Source: JAUVPY01 sp034412795 (lineage in GTDB: Bacteria > Chloroflexota > Anaerolineae > 4572-78 > NAK82). Taken from it: a DNA stretch of 64,000 nt. Shown piece after piece: positions 52,255-61,885 of the stretch. The notes beneath the pieces were generated by a model. That model was not told the origin of the DNA, ran no database searches, and was given only the letters and a program-made list of their open reading frames with translations. Each line of letters opens with the position of its first letter. The first letter of the stretch is position 1. Position numbers and translations under genes: made by a program. The stretch is from contig DAOUMD010000185.1 of NCBI GenBank assembly GCA_034412795.1, positions 4,416 to 68,415 of the forward strand, in the 5' to 3' direction.

Positions 52255-52354
52255 AGACCTGTCAGGTTTTGCAGACCAAGATTCTCGGCAAAGGCTGTTT
52301 ATCAAGCCCAGACGCATGATCCGGCGATGAATTCTCTCGAAACCTGACAGGTCT
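52255..52354. repeat. 15-bp inverted repeat AGACCTGTCAGGTTT
   Basis: AGACCTGTCAGGTTT (52255-52269) and its exact complement (52340-52354) bracket 70 bases, beginning 26 bases after the glycosidase stop; TTTT follows the right arm, so it may also terminate transcription. Each arm contains the near-palindrome ACCTGTCAGGT. The rest of the 589-base gap 52230-52818 holds only the crtI promoter; frames of 60-90 codons there look random. Confidence 0.7.
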
Positions 52355-52754
52355 TTTCCACTAAACCATCTCATGCACCTCGGCAAAGACGTGGCCCAGG
52401 ATTTCCAGCGATTGACCGCGTCATTCCCATACACCCCCGTGTCTCAAACCCTCTTGGAATACATCGCTTCACCCCAAATTTCCTCGCGGGCAAGTAGCCC
52501 ATTTGTAACCCCCAGCGAAAACTATACATTCGTATAGGCTGGAGACTGTACATATAGTCGATGTGCGCAGCGCATTTCTTCAGTATAATGACAGTGGTGA
52601 TAATGGGCGCACTTCGGGGCGTGCCTGGCGACAAGCAAAAACACCACATCCCCCCTCAATCTTCTTTCCCCAAAAACGCGTGTCTGAAAAGCACCCCTAA
52701 GTTGCTCCCAGCAAAATTTTAAGGTTCTGCACACGATTTTTCTTTGCGAAACAA

Positions 52755-52783
52755 TTGCAAAATATGGACAAATAGTGTATAAT
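52755..52783 (+). promoter_or_regulatory. Promoter for the carotenoid operon
   Basis: TTGCAA (52755-52760), a 17-base spacer and TATAAT (52778-52783), 36 bases before crtI. Confidence 0.7.
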
Positions 52784-52818
52784 AGGGTCAATCAGTACAA
52801 ATAACCTGGAGATCATGT

Positions 52819-54300
52819 ATGAAACATGTAGTCATCATCGGCGCTGGAATGGGCGGGCTGGCAACCGCCTTGCGACTGCGGCATCACGGATTTGAGGTAA
52901 CACTGCTGGAGAAGCAAGGCCGCCCCGGTGGCCGCAGCAACGTCATCGAAGAGAACGGGTTTCGAGTCGACACCGGGCCGACCATCCTGGTCATGAAGGA
53001 CACTTTTGAAGAAATGTACCGCTCGATTGGCCAGGACATCGACGCTCGCCTGGAGTTCATCCAACTCGATCCTAACTATCGAATCTACTTCCACGACGAT
53101 ACCTACATTGATCTATACAGCAACATGGCCCAACTGGCCCGGGAGGTCGAGAAGGTCGAACCGGGCGGGGCCGAGCGGCTGTTCCGTTTCATCGGGGAAG
53201 GCGCTCAGAAATACGAGTTGGGCATGGACTTCGTAGCTCGTAACTACGACCGCATCACCGACTTAGCCAACCCGATGGCCGGTATGCGTTTGTTAAAGAC
53301 TAAAGCCCATCAAAATCTCTACCGGCAGGTCTCAAGATTCTTTCAAGACAATGACAAGCTGGCCAAAGCGTTTTCATTCCATTCTATGTTTCTGGGCCTC
53401 TCCCCTTTCGATGCGCTCGCCATGTATAGCCTGATCACCTACGCCGACCTGGCGCTGGGGATGTGGTATCCGAGGGGTGGTATTTACCACATCGTGGAGG
53501 ACATGGTGAGCCTGGCGGAAGAGATGGGCGTGGTGATCCGTACCCACGCACCCGTGGCCCAGATCAAGGTCGTAGATGGTGGCGTTACTGGCGTCCGGCT
53601 GGAGTCAGGCGAGGAGGTTCAGGCCGACCTCGTCGTCTCCAATGCTGATCTGCCCTACACCTATCGGAAGCTCATCCCTGACCAGCATCGCAAGGCCTAT
53701 CCTGACCAACGGCTGGACCGCATGGAATACGCCTGCTCGGGCTACATCCTGTACCTGGGCGTGGACCAGACCTACCCGCACGTGCAGCACCAGGCCCTGT
53801 ACTTCTCCGAGGACTATCAGGCCAATCTGGACACCATTTTCAAGACCAAAACGCTCCCGGCCGAGCCCTCCTTCCATCTGAATATCCCAACGGTCACCGA
53901 TCCAAGTCTGGCGCCACCGGGACACAGCCTGCTGTACGTACTGGCGCCTATGCCCAATCTCGAAGCAGACATCGATTGGGACCAGGCCGCCCCGGTGGTA
54001 CGTGATAAATTGCTGGCTCAACTAGAGCGCATCGTGGCTCCAGACATTCGGGCGCACATCGTGTGGGAGCGGGACTACCGGCCGAGCAACTGGCTGAACG
54101 ACATCAACGCAGTGCACGGCACTGCCTTCGGTTCGCTTTCCCACGGGTTCTTCCAGTCGTCCTACTTCCGCCCGCACAACAAAGCGCGTGACATTCAGGG
54201 GCTTTACTTCGTGGGTCAGGGCACCTATCCCGGAATCGGGATGCCTATGGTGATAATCTCATCTCGTTTAGTTACGGAAAGGATTTTGGAGGAATGGTAG
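52819..54300 (+). CDS. crtI: Phytoene desaturase CrtI
   Basis: This is a 493-residue protein. The dinucleotide-binding motif VVIIGAGMGGLATALRLRHH (~4-23) with EKQGRPGGRSNV, PTILVMKDTFEEM, WYPRGGIYHIVEDMVSLAEE and the family C-terminal signature FVGQGTYPGIGMPMVIISSR identify CrtI. It introduces double bonds into phytoene, usually four steps to lycopene, at the membrane with FAD. CTGGAG lies nine bases before the ATG. crtB starts 14 bases after the stop, so the genes are co-transcribed. Diapophytoene desaturase activity is less likely given the lycopene cyclase downstream. Confidence 0.95.
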   Translation: MKHVVIIGAGMGGLATALRLRHHGFEVTLLEKQGRPGGRSNVIEENGFRVDTGPTILVMKDTFEEMYRSIGQDIDARLEFIQLDPNYRIYFHDDTYIDLYSNMAQLAREVEKVEPGGAERLFRFIGEGAQKYELGMDFVARNYDRITDLANPMAGMRLLKTKAHQNLYRQVSRFFQDNDKLAKAFSFHSMFLGLSPFDALAMYSLITYADLALGMWYPRGGIYHIVEDMVSLAEEMGVVIRTHAPVAQIKVVDGGVTGVRLESGEEVQADLVVSNADLPYTYRKLIPDQHRKAYPDQRLDRMEYACSGYILYLGVDQTYPHVQHQALYFSEDYQANLDTIFKTKTLPAEPSFHLNIPTVTDPSLAPPGHSLLYVLAPMPNLEADIDWDQAAPVVRDKLLAQLERIVAPDIRAHIVWERDYRPSNWLNDINAVHGTAFGSLSHGFFQSSYFRPHNKARDIQGLYFVGQGTYPGIGMPMVIISSRLVTERILEEW

Positions 54301-54314
54301 TAAAAGGGGGACAT

Positions 54315-55226
54315 ATGACCATCTCAGCTCTACCGCAGATTAGGACCAAAACCGGGATTGCCTCCCCTGAGGACTACGCGGCTTGCCGCCAGATCATGCG
54401 GGCAGCCAGTAAGAATTACTCGTTTGCTAGCAACTTCCTTCCCCCCGAAAAGCTGCATCACGTCGAGGCGTTATATGCTTTGATGCGGGTGGGCGATGAC
54501 CGCGTCGATGTTTCACATGACGGCTTTGAGTCACCGCTGGCAGCGATTGAGGACTGGGAACGGACATACTGGCGCGCCCTGGAGATTGGCGACAGTCCCA
54601 ACCCGGTGATGCGTGCTTATTTAAACACCGCCATCGAGTGTGGCATTCCGAAAAATACTATGAGCGCCTACTTCCGGGCCATGAAGAACGACCTGAAGAT
54701 CACTCGCTTCCCCACCTTTGACGATTTGATTTACTATATCGAGGGAAGTGCCATCCCCGTCGGGCGAGGCATGGCGTACATTCTCGGCACCCAAGCGCCG
54801 TATACGCTGGATGATGCCTTGCCAGGCGCCGACAGCCTGTCGATCGCCATGCAACTCAGCAACTTTTGGCGAGATATCGGTCAAGACTTTGAGGATATCG
54901 GTCGTGTCTACCTACCCCAGGAGGATATGCAGCGCTTCAGCTACTCAGAGGAAGACATGGCCGCGCGGCGCATTAATGACGACTTCATCCAGTTGCTAGA
55001 ATTTCAGTTCGAACGCACAGAACATTACTACGCCCACGCGCGAGATAGCGTGAAAATGCTGGGCGCCGGTCGCTGGGGCATCATGAGCAGCCTGGAGATC
55101 TACCACGCCATCCTACCTGGCATACGGCGCAATGGCTATGACGTGTTCACTCATCGGGCTCGAGCAAACACCTTGCGAAAGCTAGGTCTGGTGGGCAGGG
55201 CAGGGTGGCAGGTACTCTGGCAATAA
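54315..55226 (+). CDS. crtB: Phytoene synthase CrtB
   Basis: This is 303 residues from ATG 54315 (GGGGGA just upstream; an ATG at 54294 overlapping crtI is a less suitable start). Squalene/phytoene-synthase motifs: KNYSFASNFLPPEKLHHVEA, ALMRVGDDRVD (first Asp-rich motif), IEGSAIPVGRGMAYILG, LSNFWRDIGQDFEDIGRVYL (second Asp-rich motif) and YAHARDSVKML. It joins two GGPP molecules to phytoene. GGPP synthase is not in the window. Length is normal. Confidence 0.95.
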   Translation: MTISALPQIRTKTGIASPEDYAACRQIMRAASKNYSFASNFLPPEKLHHVEALYALMRVGDDRVDVSHDGFESPLAAIEDWERTYWRALEIGDSPNPVMRAYLNTAIECGIPKNTMSAYFRAMKNDLKITRFPTFDDLIYYIEGSAIPVGRGMAYILGTQAPYTLDDALPGADSLSIAMQLSNFWRDIGQDFEDIGRVYLPQEDMQRFSYSEEDMAARRINDDFIQLLEFQFERTEHYYAHARDSVKMLGAGRWGIMSSLEIYHAILPGIRRNGYDVFTHRARANTLRKLGLVGRAGWQVLWQ

Positions 55227-55233
55227 GGAAAGT

Positions 55234-55280
<47 letters not shown>

Positions 55281-55332
55281 ATAGGGCTGGCCCAGCTTTC
55301 CAATCTACCAATCTACCACCGAGGAGACAACC

Positions 55333-56160
55333 GTGACCTATTTTGGTGTTCTGGGAACTTTTGTGATTCCCCCTATGTTAATACTCCTGGTACTGATGTC
55401 GCGCGACACTTGGCGGTGGTTGATCAAACGCGAAGGGCGTGTAATCCGGGAGCCATATCTCGCCCTCCTGACTCACGTGCTGCTGGCCCTGGTCTACACG
55501 ACGCCTTGGGATAATTATCTAGTCGCTACCAACGTCTGGTGGTACGATCCTGAGCTGGTGACCGGGATCACCCTGGGCTGGGTGCCGATTGAGGAATATA
55601 CGTTCTTCATCGTGCAGACGCTGCTGACCGGGCTCTGGACGCTGATCCTGATGCGTTCTGTCTTCAAGTCACCCCAACCAGTATCTCCTGCGAAGTCAAT
55701 TCGGGCCGGAGCAACTTTGGTGGTGGTCATCCTCTGGATAGTTTCGACCCTCTTCCTGCTGATGGGCCCGGTGTCAAGTACTTACATGACGTTGATCCTG
55801 TCCTGGGCTTTGATCCCGGTCCTGCTCCAGGTCGCCTTCGGGGCAGACATCCTCCTGGCCAATTGGCGCTTCGTGTCCGCCGCCATCCTGGCGCCGACGC
55901 TTTACTTATGGCTGGTCGATGCCATCGCCATCCAGGGCGGCACGTGGACCATTGACTCGGTCCAAACGACGGGCATCAAATTAGGCCCCCTCCCAATAGA
56001 GGAGATGATCTTCTTTTTGATGACCAACTTGCTCATCGTCTTTGGAATGACCCTCATGCTATCCGAGGCAAGCAAGCACCGGGCGCGTGCTATGGCTGCC
56101 CGGTTTGAAAGAATCACGAATGTCATGAATAAACGAATGACACGAATTGGCCAGAACTAA
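55333..56160 (+). CDS. Lycopene cyclase, fused CrtYc-CrtYd type
   Basis: This is 275 residues from GTG 55333 (GAGGAG seven bases upstream). Six or seven membrane helices fall in two homologous halves, each with the hallmark PIEE: WVPIEEYTFFIVQTLL (~85-100) and PLPIEEMIFFLMTNLL (~220-235). PWDNYLV precedes the first. This is the heterodimeric-type carotenoid cyclase (CrtYc/CrtYd) in one chain, as in archaea, fungi and some bacteria; it cyclises lycopene to beta- or gamma-carotene. It completes crtI-crtB-cyclase in order. The charged C-terminal tail (HRARAMAARFERITNVMNKR) is cytoplasmic. Confidence 0.92.
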   Translation: MTYFGVLGTFVIPPMLILLVLMSRDTWRWLIKREGRVIREPYLALLTHVLLALVYTTPWDNYLVATNVWWYDPELVTGITLGWVPIEEYTFFIVQTLLTGLWTLILMRSVFKSPQPVSPAKSIRAGATLVVVILWIVSTLFLLMGPVSSTYMTLILSWALIPVLLQVAFGADILLANWRFVSAAILAPTLYLWLVDAIAIQGGTWTIDSVQTTGIKLGPLPIEEMIFFLMTNLLIVFGMTLMLSEASKHRARAMAARFERITNVMNKRMTRIGQN

Positions 56161-56308
56161 TGAAAGCCAAAGTCGTGCTTGCCCGGCTGCTACACAGCTC
56201 GACCCGAGCTTGGTCGAGTCGCACGTGCATCCCCATATGGAGGCCACCCTTGAGCCACGCCCTGGAGTATTTATGCGAATGCAGAGACGGCGGTAGCGAT
56301 AAGCCTTT

Positions 56309-56674
56309 TTAGAGGAGACGATCAGAATCGGTGACGATGCGAGGCCAGATATCGCTGCTGGCGTTCGCCTCCAACCCAGGACCGGCTTGACCCTCAACTG
56401 TGGACTCGTCGCCAGCCATACGCCAAACCCATATGCCAATCGTGATCAAGATCAGAACCACCAAAACCCCAGCGTAAGCCACGTAATACAGCAACAAATC
56501 GTCCATAATATCCAAGACCGTGTCCGCCACAGCCATTCTGTACGCCCCATAAACTTTCAGTTGGTTGTCCAGAAGCCCATTTACGATCAGCAGGGCGACA
56601 CACCCACCCAAGACAAACGCATCCAAGATCAACAGCACGTTGAGAATGGAAACGCGCTTCTTCTTGAGAATCAT
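56309..56674 (-). CDS. Small membrane protein, three helices
   Basis: This is 121 residues from ATG 56674 (GGGAGGA six bases upstream), two bases after the stop of the propeller lipoprotein gene. Membrane helices are ~9-32 (LNVLLILDAFVLGGCVALLIV) and ~63-85 (YYVAYAGVLVVLILITIGIWV), with a possible third between. The C-terminus is acidic. I recognise no family. Tight spacing makes it the last gene of the propeller/anti-sigma series. Confidence 0.65.
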   Translation of the reverse strand: MILKKKRVSILNVLLILDAFVLGGCVALLIVNGLLDNQLKVYGAYRMAVADTVLDIMDDLLLYYVAYAGVLVVLILITIGIWVWRMAGDESTVEGQAGPGLEANASSDIWPRIVTDSDRLL

Positions 56675-56675
56675 A

Positions 56676-58322
56676 TCATTTCCTCCCAAGGCTATCGGTT
56701 GTGGAGACTACCGAGACCGCCAAGACCGCGATGCTATCCGAAGTCGCACCACCCCACGACCACGCGCCGCTACCATCGCCATAATCAACCTGGACCTCGC
56801 CAGTGGCGCCGATGCTAAGCTCGACCGTTCCGGGATGAACCACCTGCAGCGTGAACTCAACGCGGGAATTGCTGGCCGAGGCGGAGGCGAAGGTAACAGG
56901 GACATCCGGGAACTGCTGATAGGTGATCTGGCCGTTGTAAGTCACGGTGAGAGCCGGCTGGGAATTCAAGTAGAGGGTGTAATAAGGCATGCCGATGCCC
57001 ACCGGAACCCCGGTGAGGGTGATCTCGGTGCCGACCTGAACCACCTGGGAGTCAGCGCCCCCCGGCCCGGCGCTAATTTCAACGCGGGGCTGGGGAGGCG
57101 ATGGGACCATCTCAGCGCCGAGCGTATCGCCAAAGCGGGTCAGCGCCGTCTGGCTGCCCAACCACTTGCGTCCCATTGAGTCGATAGCGACGGCATAGAC
57201 GCCCCCTCCGTAACGACTGTCTGGAGCAAGCCCGTCAGCCTGGGTATAAGTGGTCCAGCTTTGACCGTCAAACCACGTGACCCCAGAGGCTATCCCCACC
57301 CAGACGTTTCCGGCTTCATCCACGGCAATTTCGTATACCAAGTCGCCTGAGTTGTTGTTATGGGCATAGGTTTCGCGATAGTTGATCCAGGACTGGCCAT
57401 CGAACCGGCTGAGGCCAATATTGGTACAGTCCTGCGAATGAAATAAACATACACCATTGCTGACCCAGACGTTGTCCTCTGGATCGATGGTCACATCATT
57501 TACAAAATGCAACGCAAAGTCATTGGCAGCCGTGTAATGTGTCCAGCTTGTCCCATCCAAGACGCTGATGCCCTGTTGGTGACCGACCCAGACCCTGCCT
57601 GCCTTATCAAAATCGATAGCAACAACCCCGGTTGGCGCGCCCTCGATTATCCTCCAGGCTTCGTCCTGAGGTTTAGCCCGAGGGGTTTTGCCGTCGAATC
57701 GAAACAGCTTATCGTCGACACCCACCCAGACCTGACCACCACCATCGATGGCGATCGCTTTGACCCAACTCCCTCCTAGCCCGTCGGCGGTGGTGTAGGT
57801 GATCCAGGCAGAACCATCGAATACGCCGATGCCATCGCGCGTGCCGACCCAGACGTGCCCGTTCTCGTCAATCGCCAGGGCACTGGCCCAATCGTTCGGC
57901 AGGCCATCTGCCGTTGTATAAGTGGTCCAGGTCGAGGTGCCGGCGCTGTCGTCCGTATCGAGGACGTGGACACCTGCGGGGTTAGCGACCCAAACGCGGT
58001 CAGCTCCGTCGATGACTATGTCTCGAATATAACCTTGGGGCTCGCCGGGCAACCAATAATTAGTCCAGACACCCTGACCTTGAGGATTCTGAGCTTGTGT
58101 CACCCTGGCCAGATGCGGAGTAGGTATAGATTGCAGGCTATCGCCAGGGGTCAAAGTTGGAGCTGGTAGGGCGGGGTCCGGTAGTACATCAGCTCCTTCC
58201 GAAAGTGGGGTGTAAAAAGGCGTACCAGGGGCCGCTATCCGCGCCATGCACGCGGCCATTATCAGCGCCAGCACAACTGCACCTGCCGCAATTGCCTTAC
58301 TTCGAAGCACTTCGCCCTTCAC
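56676..58322 (-). CDS. Beta-propeller lipoprotein (regulator-propeller repeats)
   Basis: This is 548 residues from GTG 58322; GTG 58310 with GAAGGG upstream is an alternative. The signal ends in a lipobox (LALIMAAC), so the protein is lipidated. Residues ~85-405 contain six or seven repeats of the regulator-propeller type (DGLPNDWASALAIDENGHVW, VGTRDGIGVFDGSAWITYTT, AIAIDGGGQVWVGVDDKLFR). A beta-sandwich tail follows (~410-548). Such repeats usually form seven-bladed sensor propellers in hybrid two-component proteins; here the propeller stands alone on the surface. It follows the ECF sigma/anti-sigma pair on the same strand, so it may be part of, or target of, that system (inference). Confidence 0.85.
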   Translation of the reverse strand: MKGEVLRSKAIAAGAVVLALIMAACMARIAAPGTPFYTPLSEGADVLPDPALPAPTLTPGDSLQSIPTPHLARVTQAQNPQGQGVWTNYWLPGEPQGYIRDIVIDGADRVWVANPAGVHVLDTDDSAGTSTWTTYTTADGLPNDWASALAIDENGHVWVGTRDGIGVFDGSAWITYTTADGLGGSWVKAIAIDGGGQVWVGVDDKLFRFDGKTPRAKPQDEAWRIIEGAPTGVVAIDFDKAGRVWVGHQQGISVLDGTSWTHYTAANDFALHFVNDVTIDPEDNVWVSNGVCLFHSQDCTNIGLSRFDGQSWINYRETYAHNNNSGDLVYEIAVDEAGNVWVGIASGVTWFDGQSWTTYTQADGLAPDSRYGGGVYAVAIDSMGRKWLGSQTALTRFGDTLGAEMVPSPPQPRVEISAGPGGADSQVVQVGTEITLTGVPVGIGMPYYTLYLNSQPALTVTYNGQITYQQFPDVPVTFASASASNSRVEFTLQVVHPGTVELSIGATGEVQVDYGDGSGAWSWGGATSDSIAVLAVSVVSTTDSLGRK

Positions 58323-58383
58323 CTTTCACAGATCATTAAGTTGATCGTAACTCAAAGACGCTCGATACCTGTAAATGGTTCCC

Positions 58384-59586
58384 TCAGGGCTTGGTCAGCG
58401 ACTCGGCCGTCTTCAGCATCTCTTCCTGGGATAAAGCGTTGCTGATCATCATAAAAGTCAAACCATCTTCTTCCCAGAAAAGGTACTTCTCGTTGTACGT
58501 CATTAAATCTCCATCCGCCTGTGTCATACCGGTAGGAGCTTCCGTCCACGTCCCCGTGACGCCCCGTACCTGCACTTCAACCACAAGTGCCTCGTCTCCC
58601 ATCGCATATTCGGCAAATCGCCCTTCAGTGGGTCCCTGCTGGATGGTCAGATAGGCACCGACTGAATTGGAGGATTCAGGCTTACCATACGACTGTATGC
58701 CGCCACCGTCTGGCTCGCCTGCCGCGAAAAACAGTTGATAGCCGTCCGGTACATACGAGGGCTTATAAACGTGCTCTAACGATTCCGATTGTGACCACTC
58801 TGGAGCCGGTCCAAGACTCTGGGCACTTGTCTCAGGTGGCTCTGGCCCGGATTCAACGGCGGGCGATAGGGACTCGGCTATGTTGAGCATCTCTTCGAGG
58901 GGCAAAACGCTGCTGCTGATGGCAAAGATAAAGCTACTCTCCTTCCAGGTGAGCGTATTCAAACTTGAGTCTTCCGCATATTTGACTTGAAGCCAAGTTC
59001 CCGGTTGATTGCGCACAGTTAGCTCGTGCTTCTCTTCAACGCTGGGAAGAGCATACCAGTATTGCCCGTCCTCCAAGTATGCCTGCACAATCTGATAGCT
59101 ATTGGACTTCTGGTCAGCATAACGTGTACTTATACTGGTCCCTCTTTCGTCAATTCTAACTGTGCGCTCAAGAAGTTCGTAGCCTACAGGGGAATAAGCA
59201 GCTACGTAAGTTGGGAACCCTGCCTGCTCAGCCACTTCTTCAGGAGTTAAGTGTTGTGGAGCGTGAGGAATAGGAGTAACAGAACCCTGCATTTCGAGAA
59301 TGTGTTGAGAAGCTGTTTTCTCATCGGTCAGGACAATGTAGCCAATTTGGCGCAGGATGTCCTTAGCCCAACTTTGCACTGGGGGTAATGCCAGGACAAT
59401 GAGCACGATGGCGGCTAGCCCGACTGTGACCCAGATGCGGACGCGCTTTGAACTGAAAACAGGTGTCGAGCCGGGCTTCTCGTCAGCCCTAATCCTGGCT
59501 TCAATTTTCGGCCATAGATCTAGTTGAGCCGGTACACCTTGTTCAGCAAGCACTTGCAGACTCTGAGCAATATCTTCCTTCTGCAT
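58384..59586 (-). CDS. Membrane anti-sigma factor with two DUF4367-like domains
   Basis: This is 400 residues from ATG 59586 (GGAGGAG 11 bases upstream), two bases after the sigma-factor stop. The cytoplasmic N-terminus (~1-50, QKEDIAQSLQVLAEQGVPAQ) should bind the sigma factor. A membrane helix lies at ~50-70 (IWVTVGLAAIVLIVLALPPV). The exterior has two copies of a DUF4367-like module (~120-245 and ~275-400), both ending in LPLEEMLNIAESL or LSQEEMLKTAESLTK. Such modules occur in ECF anti-sigma and sporulation-type membrane proteins. No zinc-binding HxxxCxxC is seen, so it is not of the ZAS type. It likely releases the sigma factor on an envelope signal. Confidence 0.85.
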   Translation of the reverse strand: MQKEDIAQSLQVLAEQGVPAQLDLWPKIEARIRADEKPGSTPVFSSKRVRIWVTVGLAAIVLIVLALPPVQSWAKDILRQIGYIVLTDEKTASQHILEMQGSVTPIPHAPQHLTPEEVAEQAGFPTYVAAYSPVGYELLERTVRIDERGTSISTRYADQKSNSYQIVQAYLEDGQYWYALPSVEEKHELTVRNQPGTWLQVKYAEDSSLNTLTWKESSFIFAISSSVLPLEEMLNIAESLSPAVESGPEPPETSAQSLGPAPEWSQSESLEHVYKPSYVPDGYQLFFAAGEPDGGGIQSYGKPESSNSVGAYLTIQQGPTEGRFAEYAMGDEALVVEVQVRGVTGTWTEAPTGMTQADGDLMTYNEKYLFWEEDGLTFMMISNALSQEEMLKTAESLTKP

Positions 59587-59588
59587 GA

Positions 59589-60170
59589 TTAAATTAGCTC
59601 CTCCGAACGATCTGACCGCCAAGAGCTTAGAAGAGTCCGCAGGCGCTCTCTCGCCGCGTGCAAGCGCCATTTCACGGTACCTGGCGGACAAGCTAGTTGG
59701 GTCACCATCTCAGCTTCGCTCAGTCCCAGGTAGTAACGCATGACGACGACGGCTCGCTGCTGGGGCGGCAATTTCCCCAAGGCGTTCCAAATCGCCTGAC
59801 GGAGCATCACGGCTTCAGCCACATCGGCCGGACCAGGCTGTGTGTCAGAAAGCAAATCGGCCCAAGTGATTCCACCTGCTTCGGCTTCTCCCTCTAGCGA
59901 CACGTGGCGCTCACGGCGGACGGCGGCCTTGATCGCATCGTTGACCACAATCCGCAAGAACCAAGGACCAAAAGGCCGTGTGGCGTCAAACTGACCAATC
60001 CGCTCATAGACTCGCAGGAAAGCCGCCTGGACAATGTCTTCGGCCAACGCGGAATCTCGTGTAATCAAATAGGCCGCCCGCGTCGCCCGGGTCTGGCATT
60101 GATATACCAGCACTTCCAGACCACCGATGTCGCCAAGCTTGAGCCGGGCAATGGCGTCCTGCTCTTCCAT
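59589..60170 (-). CDS. ECF RNA-polymerase sigma factor
   Basis: This is 193 residues from ATG 60170 (GGAGG eight bases upstream). Region 2 is ~8-85 (YLITRDSALAEDIVQAAFLR and RPFGPWFLRIVVNDAIKAAV) and region 4 ~128-180 (LGKLPPQQRAVVVMRYYLGL, SEAEMVTQLACPPGTVKWRL). There are no regions 1.1 or 3, as in ECF sigma factors. It directs RNA polymerase to stress or envelope promoters and is held by the anti-sigma factor encoded two bases downstream. The M1 peptidase gene ends 117 bases upstream on the same strand. Confidence 0.95.
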   Translation of the reverse strand: MEEQDAIARLKLGDIGGLEVLVYQCQTRATRAAYLITRDSALAEDIVQAAFLRVYERIGQFDATRPFGPWFLRIVVNDAIKAAVRRERHVSLEGEAEAGGITWADLLSDTQPGPADVAEAVMLRQAIWNALGKLPPQQRAVVVMRYYLGLSEAEMVTQLACPPGTVKWRLHAARERLRTLLSSWRSDRSEELI

Positions 60171-60286
60171 CCAATACGCCTCCAGACGAAGTAATAACGA
60201 TCCTGGCAAATGCCCTACATGATTAATATCTTTAAGGAGGCCAAAAGGTTGGGATAGTCTCCAAGACTCAGTCGGTCACATGGTCC

Positions 60287-61885
60287 TTACTTCTCGTAAA
60301 CCCACGCTTTAAATAGATCACTCAAATCACACTCGCAGTGCCGTTCGGCTAGTTGCCGGAAGGCATCTCCCGTACCAATCCCCCACTTGTAAGATTGATA
60401 GTAGTCACGCAGGAACTCATCAAATGCCTCCTGGCCCATCTCCTCGGCCAGTGCCACCATGAAGTACGGGCCGCGGCCATAAACGATGGGGCTATACTCA
60501 TCTTCCGTGTAAGCACCCGAAGGCAACCCGATAGGAATCTCGGCCCGGTCGATGCGGTTCCAGCGCCAATCCCACCCGTCTCGGAAACTGCGAGCCGCAG
60601 ATTCATCATAGGTGTCGAGGTAGTAGAGGCCGGTGACGTACTGGACCAGCGCTTCGTCCAGCCAGGGATCGTCAACCTGATCGTTGCCCACAGCGTTGTA
60701 AAACCACTGGTGAGCGACCTCGTGCGCCACAGTCGATTCCAGCATGACCTGGGACGGCAAACCATACATCTCTGCATCAGGGTCGTAAAGCCCGACACGG
60801 ACGGCCGTCATGCCGGGATACTCGATGCCGAGTGCCAGCATAGGCGTGCTAATGACGTCGAATTCTGTATATGGGTAGGCCCCAAAGCGCCGGTTGTAGC
60901 TTTCCAACGCGTTTTTCACAAACTCCAAGGCCAGCTCTGCCCCTCCCTCCCACTCTGGAACGGAATAGCTGTTGATCGTCGTCTCGCCCACCGTCTCGCT
61001 GACTGTGGTCAGGTTCTCGGCAGCGGCCAGGTAAAAATCACGGGCGGGACCGGCGGCGAAAGTCAGCACCTGTTGATCCCCCTCCTCTTCCCGGGTGATT
61101 TCGTTCCCAGAGGCAACGACGGTCAGGTTGGCGGGCGCAGTCACGCGCACAAGGTAAAAGCTAGCATCATAGTAGGTGACATCCCCATTGGGAGGCGGAA
61201 CTTCGACGTTCCAACCCTCGTCATCGTAGACCGGGATGACGGGGTAAAACTCGTCCAGGACCAACACCCCTTCGAAGTAACCGAACAGACCGTAGTTGCC
61301 ACCCATCTCGCGGGCCACTTCAACCTCGAAATCCATCTGGATGACGGCTTGCTCCGCCGGCTGTAGTGCGGCGGGCAAAGGCACACGCAGGGCACTATCC
61401 CCGAATTCGAAGACAGGGTCCACCTCCTGACCGTTTACCTTGATCGCCTCTGCGGTCAAGGTACCGCCGGCGACGTTAGGAAATGTTCGGAAGTAAACCT
61501 CGTCGAGCGCTTCATCCTCCTGGTTGGTGTAGCGAATTTCCTCATAACCTTTCAAAACCCCAAAGTCGTCAGGGATCTGGAGGTCGATGTGGTACACGCT
61601 GGCACCCGACAAGCGATCGAGGGCCTCCTGCTCTGCCTGGATCAATCCTTCGCGGAACATGGTGCGGTCATCCCAGGCTACGTCAAAGCGTGAGGATGCG
61701 TCGCTCGCAGGATGGGACGCATCAATTGCAGCCGGTGTGCTAGTGCTAGCTACAGCTCCAGCCTCTAACTCCGTGGCTTCGCCGATCGGTGCTGGCGTAG
61801 ACCCACCCGCTTGACATGCCACCAGGAATATCGCCACCAGGGTGATAACCAGATGAGTGAACAATCTCTTTGTCTGCGATTGCAT
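60287..61885 (-). CDS. M1-family zinc aminopeptidase lipoprotein
   Basis: This is a 532-residue protein. The signal peptide has a lipobox (IFLVACQAGG, Cys ~24). The M1-type beta-domain (~90-270: GYEEIRYTNQEDEALDEVYF, VVASGNEITREEEG) precedes the catalytic region with GIEYPGMTAV (GAMEN-like exopeptidase region), STVAHEVAHQWFYNAVGNDQ (zinc His-Glu-His) and LDEALVQYVTGLY (third ligand Glu). A helical C-terminal part follows and is shorter than in full-size aminopeptidase N. It likely trims peptides outside the membrane. Given its neighbours it might take part in signalling proteolysis, but nutrition is equally possible. Confidence 0.92.
   Translation of the reverse strand: MQSQTKRLFTHLVITLVAIFLVACQAGGSTPAPIGEATELEAGAVASTSTPAAIDASHPASDASSRFDVAWDDRTMFREGLIQAEQEALDRLSGASVYHIDLQIPDDFGVLKGYEEIRYTNQEDEALDEVYFRTFPNVAGGTLTAEAIKVNGQEVDPVFEFGDSALRVPLPAALQPAEQAVIQMDFEVEVAREMGGNYGLFGYFEGVLVLDEFYPVIPVYDDEGWNVEVPPPNGDVTYYDASFYLVRVTAPANLTVVASGNEITREEEGDQQVLTFAAGPARDFYLAAAENLTTVSETVGETTINSYSVPEWEGGAELALEFVKNALESYNRRFGAYPYTEFDVISTPMLALGIEYPGMTAVRVGLYDPDAEMYGLPSQVMLESTVAHEVAHQWFYNAVGNDQVDDPWLDEALVQYVTGLYYLDTYDESAARSFRDGWDWRWNRIDRAEIPIGLPSGAYTEDEYSPIVYGRGPYFMVALAEEMGQEAFDEFLRDYYQSYKWGIGTGDAFRQLAERHCECDLSDLFKAWVYEK

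Noticed and set aside
52371..52791. Open frames of 89-92 codons on the minus strand upstream of crtI
   Set aside because: They overlap each other in different frames, lack ribosome sites and family patterns, and cover the crtI promoter.
60353..61366. 337-codon open frame opposite the M1 peptidase
   Set aside because: The other strand encodes a clear HExxH aminopeptidase; this frame has no recognisable domain or start signal.
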